In this document: positions 14,052 to 18,531 of the stretch, one piece after another
Numbering within the stretch: position 1 is the stretch's first letter
Layout: every line of letters starts with the position of its first letter
Made by a program: the position numbers and the translations under genes
Assembly (NCBI GenBank): GCA_019418195.1
Contig: DYCJ01000017.1
Location: 1,931-20,461, forward strand
Length of the DNA: 18,531 bases
From: Clostridiales bacterium
GTDB taxonomy: Bacteria > Bacillota > Clostridia > Lachnospirales > Lachnospiraceae
Reading direction: 5' to 3'
Notes under the pieces: model-generated
What the model saw: the letters and a program-made list of their open reading frames with translations, nothing else
Database searches by the model: none
What the model was told of the DNA's origin: nothing

Positions 14052-14110
14052 GCACTGCCCGGCGCCCCACCGGCTGGCGGACGATGTATGCCGGGCAGTG
14101 CCGCCAGCCG
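14052..14110 (-). promoter_or_regulatory. Interleaved GC-rich stems between phoU and the response regulator gene
   Basis: Two perfect inverted repeats interlock. GCACTGCCCGGC (14052-14063) pairs with GCCGGGCAGTGC (14090-14101), and CGGCTGGCGG (14071-14080) pairs with CCGCCAGCCG (14101-14110). The order on either strand is therefore A-B-A'-B', allowing a pseudoknot or two mutually exclusive hairpins. No T-run follows on the minus strand, so it is not a standard terminator. Confidence 0.7.
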
Positions 14111-14124
14111 CACTTATATATATG

Positions 14125-14796
14125 TTAGTCCGCGCCGTGAATAACCGCGCTGTCTTTGTGTACGCCTGTGATGGAGAATTCCACCCACTCCGCGATATTC
14201 GTCGCGTGATCTCCGATACGCTCAAGATATTTTGTCACCATGATCAGATCGAAGATTCTCTTGCCGTTTTCACCTTTTTCTTCTTTAATGAATTCGATCA
14301 TCTCGTCACGCACCTCTTCGAAGTACTGATCGATCTCATCATCTGCTTTCATAACGTTCTGGGCAAGTTCAAGATCTCTGTTTACATACGCTGTCACGCT
14401 GTCGCGCACCATCTTGCTGACTTCAGAAGCCATGGTACCTATCACATGGATCTCATCTGTTGCCGCAACACCTCTTGATGAAATGATGATCTCCGCGATA
14501 TCTGACGTCTGATCGCCGATACGCTCCATATCTGTGATCATCTTAAGCGCAGCGGAGATTCTTCTCAGATCCTTGGCTACCGGCTGCTGCTGAAGGAGAA
14601 GTTTCAAACAAAGTCTCTCGATATCTTTCTCGAGCTGATCGATCTCCTCATCTTCCTCGATAATGATTTTCGCCTGCTCCATGTTGCCGTCTTTCAGCGC
14701 CTGTGTTGCTTTCGCAATCGCAGTTTCACAGAGCGCTCCCATACTTGTAAGCTGCTCTTCAAGACGATGCAGCTGCTCATCAAACTTATTACGCAT
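14125..14796 (-). CDS. phoU: Phosphate transport system regulator PhoU
   Basis: Cytoplasmic helical protein of 223 residues that links Pst transporter state to the PhoR kinase and dampens the response when phosphate is plentiful. Two PhoU repeats (about 8-95 and 112-210) each carry an acidic metal-binding type motif: EEDEEIDQLEKDI in the first and KADDEIDQYFEEVRDE in the second. The repeats also share matching DMERIGDQTSDIAE and YLERIGDHATNIAE segments. Length and two-repeat architecture are standard. It begins three bases after the pstB stop. Confidence 0.96.
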   Translation of the reverse strand: MRNKFDEQLHRLEEQLTSMGALCETAIAKATQALKDGNMEQAKIIIEEDEEIDQLEKDIERLCLKLLLQQQPVAKDLRRISAALKMITDMERIGDQTSDIAEIIISSRGVAATDEIHVIGTMASEVSKMVRDSVTAYVNRDLELAQNVMKADDEIDQYFEEVRDEMIEFIKEEKGENGKRIFDLIMVTKYLERIGDHATNIAEWVEFSITGVHKDSAVIHGAD

Positions 14797-14799
14797 AAT

Positions 14800-15549
14800 T
14801 TAACCGAACCTCCCTGTGATATAGTCTTCTGTCCTCTTATCAGACGGTATAGAGAATAATTTTTCCGTATCATTGTACTCTACAACTTCTCCGAGCAGGA
14901 AGAAGGCTGTATTATCAGATACACGGACCGCCTGCTGCATGTTATGTGTGACCATGACTATAGTATAGTCTTTTTTCAACTCCATCGCAAGGTCTTCGAT
15001 CTTGGATGTAGAAATCGGGTCAAGAGCTGATGTAGGCTCATCCATCAGGAGCACTTCCGGCTCTACCGCAAGGGCTCTGGCGATACAGAGTCTCTGCTGC
15101 TGTCCGCCTGACATGCCAAGCGCGCTCGTTTTCAGCCGGTCTTTACACTCGTCCCAGATCGCAGCATTACGCAGTGACTTTTCAACGATATCGTCCAGCT
15201 TTGCCTTGGAGCGGATACCGTGTGTCCTCGGTCCGAATGCAATATTATCATAAATGCTCATCGGGAAGGGATTCGGCTTCTGGAATACCATTCCGACGCG
15301 CTTTCTTAACATATTTACGTCCATACCCTTGAAGATATTCTCGCCGTCCAGAAGGATCTCGCCATCGATGCGGCATCCTTCCACGAGGTCATTCATACGG
15401 TTGATGGATTTCAGAAGAGTAGATTTACCGCAGCCGGAAGGTCCGATGAAAGCGGTGATCTTATTTGCTTCGATCTCAAGATTTACATTCTTCAGGGCTT
15501 TGAAATCACCGTAATATAAATCCAGATTCTTTATACTTAACTTAGACAT
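14800..15549 (-). CDS. pstB: Phosphate ABC transporter ATP-binding protein PstB
   Basis: ATPase that powers phosphate import through PstC-PstA; 249 residues. Walker [10 protein letters not shown] (36-44), Q-loop Q90, the PstB-typical [12 protein letters not shown] (91-102), signature MSGGQ (146-150), Walker B LLMDEP with D170-E171 and switch H202. The start at 15549 (MSKLSIKN) is chosen for the AAGGGAAAGGAA sequence directly before it; a longer frame to 15591 would overlap the end of pstA and adds only a basic stretch. Sixteen bases separate it from pstA. Confidence 0.97.
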   Translation of the reverse strand: MSKLSIKNLDLYYGDFKALKNVNLEIEANKITAFIGPSGCGKSTLLKSINRMNDLVEGCRIDGEILLDGENIFKGMDVNMLRKRVGMVFQKPNPFPMSIYDNIAFGPRTHGIRSKAKLDDIVEKSLRNAAIWDECKDRLKTSALGMSGGQQQRLCIARALAVEPEVLLMDEPTSALDPISTSKIEDLAMELKKDYTIVMVTHNMQQAVRVSDNTAFFLLGEVVEYNDTEKLFSIPSDKRTEDYITGRFG

Positions 15550-15565
15550 TTCCTTTCCCTTTCTT

Positions 15566-16450
15566 TTACGCTTTCGTAAGTTTTCTTGCAATAAAACTTG
15601 ACAGTGCGTTGATACCCACTACAAGTACGAGCAGGATTACTGCTGTTGCATACGCCTGATCCATGTAAAGACCCTCACTTGAGAGTACGTACATATGAAG
15701 AGCCAGCGTACGTCCGGATCCCATTATGCTGTCCGGGATCTGAGCCACGGTTCCTGATGTATACATCAGGGCTGCTGTCTCACCGACGATACGTCCGATG
15801 GCAAGGATCACACCTGCGAGCACGCCCGGGATCGCGGACGGCAGCACGATACGGAATACGGTACGGAGCTTTCCGGCTCCGAGTCCGAAGCTTCCCTCGC
15901 GATAGGAATCAGGGACCGCTTTCAGGGCCTCTTCTGTAGTCCTCATGATCAGCGGAAGGATCATGATCGCGATGGTAAAGGCACCTGCCAGAAGGGAGAA
16001 TCCCCATCCAAGCGTATTTACGAAGAACAGCATACCGAAGAGTCCGTATACGATAGACGGGATACCCTGGAGCGTCTCCGTTGTAAGACGAATGACCTCA
16101 ACGAATTTGTTTCCCCTTTTTGCATACTCTACAAGAAAGATCGCAGAGAAGATTCCGAAAGGAACCGCAATGATAAGGGATAACAGCGTCATAATGATCG
16201 TATTTACGAAAGCCGGAACTACCGACGCATTTTCAGAACTGTATTCCAGTGAAAAAAGTGACGGAGTGATATGCGGCACACCATTGATCAGTATATATGC
16301 GATCAGGAAGATCAGTACGGCAAATGTGATGATCGCCGCCAGCATCACGAGCAGCATCACTACCAATGATCCCGGATGTTTCAGATATGTCCTGAACTTA
16401 TCTCCTATCGTGGTCTTATTGACCATATTGATTTCTGTCTGTTTACTCAT
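15566..16450 (-). CDS. pstA: Phosphate ABC transporter permease PstA
   Basis: Membrane subunit of the phosphate importer, 294 residues, with an N-terminal cytoplasmic stretch (about 1-30) and six hydrophobic helices. The coupling loop around [24 protein letters not shown] is the PstA/PstC version of the EAA loop that contacts PstB. Start ATG at 16450 overlaps the pstC stop by eight bases, with AGGGGGG inside the end of pstC as ribosome binding site. Confidence 0.96.
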   Translation of the reverse strand: MSKQTEINMVNKTTIGDKFRTYLKHPGSLVVMLLVMLAAIITFAVLIFLIAYILINGVPHITPSLFSLEYSSENASVVPAFVNTIIMTLLSLIIAVPFGIFSAIFLVEYAKRGNKFVEVIRLTTETLQGIPSIVYGLFGMLFFVNTLGWGFSLLAGAFTIAIMILPLIMRTTEEALKAVPDSYREGSFGLGAGKLRTVFRIVLPSAIPGVLAGVILAIGRIVGETAALMYTSGTVAQIPDSIMGSGRTLALHMYVLSSEGLYMDQAYATAVILLVLVVGINALSSFIARKLTKA

Positions 16451-17336
16451 GATCCGCCCCCCTCTTCAGTAATGCTACGCTTAAGTTGATGATGAGGATG
16501 AATACAAAGAGCACAACTCCTGTTGCGATCAGCGCTTCTCTGTGAAGGCCTGTCGCATAACCCATCTCAATTACGATATTTCCGGTAAGAGTACGGATAC
16601 CATCAAGGATACTTCCGGTAAGTCTTGCCTGGTTACCGACGATCATGATCACCGCCATCGTCTCACCGATCGCACGGCCGATCCCGAGGACAATTCCCGC
16701 GATCACACCTGATTTGGCTGCCGGAATGATGACACGGAAAATACTTCTCTCTTTTGTAGCGCCCAGTGCGAGCGAACCTTCATAATAGTGTGACGGCACT
16801 GCACGCATCGCGCTCTCGGTCGTTCCGATGATCGTCGGCAGGATCATCATGCCAAGGATCAGAGAAGCGGTCAGGATACTGTTGCCGTTACCCGGTTTGC
16901 TCACCAGCCCCGCTTTATAAAGCGCAGTTCCAAACTCGCGGATGAGCGGAACTACCACCACCAGGCCGAAGAAGCCGTAGATAACTGACGGGATTCCTGC
17001 AAGCAGTTCTGTCGCCGCCTTCAGTGGTTTGTAAATCTGTTTCGGACAGTACATCGCCATGAATACAGAAGTCAGGATACCGATCGGCACACCGAAGATG
17101 ATCGCTCCCGCCGTCACATAAAGGCTTCCTACGATCATCGGCAGGATTCCGAACTGTTCACTGTTCGGACGCCAGATCTCACCTGTGATAAATTTGATAA
17201 ATCCGATTTCTCTCATTGCAGGGATTCCATTTGCGAACAGGAAGATGCAAATAAGCGCCACCGCAAGCACGGATGCACACGCGGCTACGAAAAAAACTCC
17301 CTGCATGAATTTTTCAGTCCATGCTTTTGATTTCAT
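16443..17336 (-). CDS. pstC: Phosphate ABC transporter permease PstC
   Basis: Membrane partner of PstA, 297 residues with six predicted helices, the first at about 14-34. The coupling loop reads TTESAMRAVPSHYYEGSLALGATK, closely parallel to PstA. The start at 17336 (MKSKAWTEK) is chosen because AGGAGG lies five bases upstream. The in-frame ATG at 17387 lies in the first arm of a strong hairpin and has no ribosome binding site. Confidence 0.96.
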   Translation of the reverse strand: MKSKAWTEKFMQGVFFVAACASVLAVALICIFLFANGIPAMREIGFIKFITGEIWRPNSEQFGILPMIVGSLYVTAGAIIFGVPIGILTSVFMAMYCPKQIYKPLKAATELLAGIPSVIYGFFGLVVVVPLIREFGTALYKAGLVSKPGNGNSILTASLILGMMILPTIIGTTESAMRAVPSHYYEGSLALGATKERSIFRVIIPAAKSGVIAGIVLGIGRAIGETMAVIMIVGNQARLTGSILDGIRTLTGNIVIEMGYATGLHREALIATGVVLFVFILIINLSVALLKRGADHE

Positions 17337-17348
17337 TTTTTCCTCCTG

Positions 17349-17387
17349 ATGAGCCGGGAAGACATGCCCTATATCTGCCCGGCTCAT
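17349..17387 (-). promoter_or_regulatory. mRNA hairpin between pstS and pstC
   Basis: A perfect 10-bp stem, ATGAGCCGGG (17349-17358) with CCCGGCTCAT (17378-17387), and a 19-base loop. It ends a few bases before the pstC ribosome binding site, with no T-run on the minus strand. It probably protects the pstS message or limits pstC translation, giving more binding protein than permease. The remaining 119 bases of this gap show only weak further pairing. Confidence 0.6.
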
Positions 17388-17506
17388 AAATTAAAAGCGG
17401 AAATCTTTTCTTCAAGAATTTCTCTGTGTGTAATTTGTGACAGCTCAGCACGCGCCATTCGCAAAGAGGAACTCCTGTGCTTACTGCGGCTGAACCGGTG
17501 CTTTAC

Positions 17507-18430
17507 TTAGATTGCATCCCATGTTGTCACATCGCCAAGGTAGATGCTCTTAACCTGGTCAGATGACAGATCATCTGTCGGGTTGTTCTGGTTCACGATA
17601 ACTGCGATACCGTCTGTAGCGATAACTGTTCCCTCAAGCTCAGCAGCCTCTTCGTCTTTGAGCTCTCTTGATGCCATACCGATATCATAGCTTCCCTCGA
17701 TCGCGGATGTCATACCTGTAGTAGAATCAGATGTCTGAAGCTCGATAGATGCATTCGGGTTAACTGCTGCATAAGCCTCGATCAGTTTCTCCATCAGCGG
17801 AGATACAGATGAAGATCCGCCTACTACACAGCTTCCTTCCGGAGCACTTCCTGCATAAGCCTCAACGTCTGCTACCGGGATGTATCCCTCATCTGATACA
17901 ACCTGCTGGCCTTCAGTGCTCATGATGAATGCCATGAAGTCCGCAGCTACTGCATTATCAGAATCCGGTTTTACTGCTACATTGAACGGTCTGGATACTT
18001 TGTAAGTTCCATTCTCGATGTTCTCAGCCGTAGCATCAACTCCGTCGATCTTAACAGCCTTTACAAGAGACTCATCAAGAGATCCGAGAGAGATATAACC
18101 GATTGCGTATTCGTTCTCAGATACAGTTGTCATCATAACTGATGTGCTGTTTGTAGTCTGAGCGTCCAGAGTGATCATATCGTTGTCCTCTTCATCTACA
18201 ACACCGAACAGCTCTGTGAAAGCTCCTCTTGTACCTGATCCTTCCTCACGTGTTACAGCTGTGATCATATTTGCCGCATCCCAGCTTCCGGACTCACCGC
18301 CGTCTTCTTCTGTTGTTGCTGCTGCATCTCCTTCAGCGGATGTGTCATCTGAGCTGCTTCCGCATCCTGCTGCCATAGCAGCTACCATTGATACTGTTGC
18401 TAATACTGCGATAAACTTTTTCATCTTCAT
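17507..18430 (-). CDS. pstS: Phosphate-binding lipoprotein PstS with circularly permuted domain order
   Basis: Binds phosphate outside the membrane and delivers it to PstC-PstA. 307 residues from the ATG at 18430, with AAAGGAG ten bases upstream; the longer TTG frame to 18451 would include that site. A signal peptide ends in AAGC with lipidated C23, followed by an acidic linker (24-48). The segment REEGSGT (61-67), normally in the second half of PstS, comes first with YAIGYISLGSL and GQQVVSDEGYIP. The segment normally at the N-terminus, GSSSVSP (205-211), DIGMASREL (249-257) and DGIAVIVN, comes last, ending YLGDVTTWDAI. All phosphate-contacting loop motifs are present, so function is expected. 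It heads the pst operon. Confidence 0.93.
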   Translation of the reverse strand: MKMKKFIAVLATVSMVAAMAAGCGSSSDDTSAEGDAAATTEEDGGESGSWDAANMITAVTREEGSGTRGAFTELFGVVDEEDNDMITLDAQTTNSTSVMMTTVSENEYAIGYISLGSLDESLVKAVKIDGVDATAENIENGTYKVSRPFNVAVKPDSDNAVAADFMAFIMSTEGQQVVSDEGYIPVADVEAYAGSAPEGSCVVGGSSSVSPLMEKLIEAYAAVNPNASIELQTSDSTTGMTSAIEGSYDIGMASRELKDEEAAELEGTVIATDGIAVIVNQNNPTDDLSSDQVKSIYLGDVTTWDAI

Positions 18431-18531
18431 TTTCGATAATCTCCTTTTCAATTCAGGTTATTATGTACTGCGCATCTTCATCTGCGCTGCCGCGGTTCGT
18501 TCTCTCCCGTCGACGCTATTCATCATAAAAG
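18431..18531 (-). other. pstS leader, truncated by window edge
   Basis: 101 bases upstream of pstS. A short GCGCA/TGCGC hairpin is present, but I see no convincing -35/-10 pair and no direct-repeat PhoB/PhoP box, so the pstS promoter probably lies beyond the right edge. Confidence 0.4.

Noticed and set aside
15550..15591. Longer N-terminus for PstB starting at 15591
   Set aside because: It overlaps the pstA end and adds a basic stretch not typical of PstB; the 15549 start has a good ribosome binding site.
18431..18531. Possible Pho box upstream of pstS
   Set aside because: No direct repeats of the TTAACA type with regular spacing were found in the 101 visible bases; the promoter is probably outside the window.

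Overview
The window reads as a stretch of a Gram-positive Firmicutes chromosome, most probably Clostridia and Lachnospiraceae-like. This rests on the strong GGAGG-type ribosome binding sites, the lipobox-carrying solute-binding lipoproteins, the YtrA-type GntR regulators, the clpC-radA neighbourhood, and the pstSCAB-phoU-response regulator-kinase layout. Species cannot be fixed from sequence alone. Every credible gene lies on the minus strand, so the window is described here from its right end (upstream) to its left end. No tRNA, rRNA, CRISPR array, insertion sequence or phage gene was seen, and no gene-free stretch exceeds about 250 bases.

Right part (about 18.4 to 11.9 kb): a complete phosphate-starvation module. 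It encodes a phosphate-binding lipoprotein (PstS), two permeases (PstC, PstA), an ATPase (PstB), PhoU, an OmpR/PhoB-type response regulator and a PhoR-type membrane histidine kinase. Reading frames overlap or nearly touch. A strong hairpin separates pstS from pstC, and an unusual pair of interleaved GC-rich stems separates phoU from the regulator gene. The PstS is notable because its two halves appear in swapped (circularly permuted) order. The module ends in an intrinsic terminator, which itself sits just behind a good promoter-like sequence at the end of phoR.

Middle part (about 11.9 to 5.8 kb): a small membrane-anchored OmpA-like protein whose frame is broken by one base; a YtrA-type GntR regulator with a recognisable promoter and operator; clpC (Hsp100 unfoldase); a conserved 137-residue protein of unknown function; radA; and a hotdog thioesterase. 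Two intrinsic terminators divide this part into transcription units: gntR-clpC-hypothetical, and radA-thioesterase.

Left part (5.8 kb to 1): first a three-gene YtrA-like unit (GntR repressor, ABC ATPase, ABC-2 permease). It is driven by a sigma-A promoter embedded in an array of five half-sites spaced one helical turn apart, and is followed by a remnant of a zinc-ribbon gene. Next comes a CUT1-type carbohydrate uptake operon (lipoprotein, MalF-like and MalG-like permeases). Last is the receiver domain of a YesN-type response regulator, cut by the window edge.

Most of this is ordinary core or housekeeping content. The items most worth a second look are the permuted PstS, the phoU/regulator intergenic RNA structure, the dnaX-like context of the OmpA-gene frame break, the promoter-terminator leader in front of that gene, and the periodic operator array.
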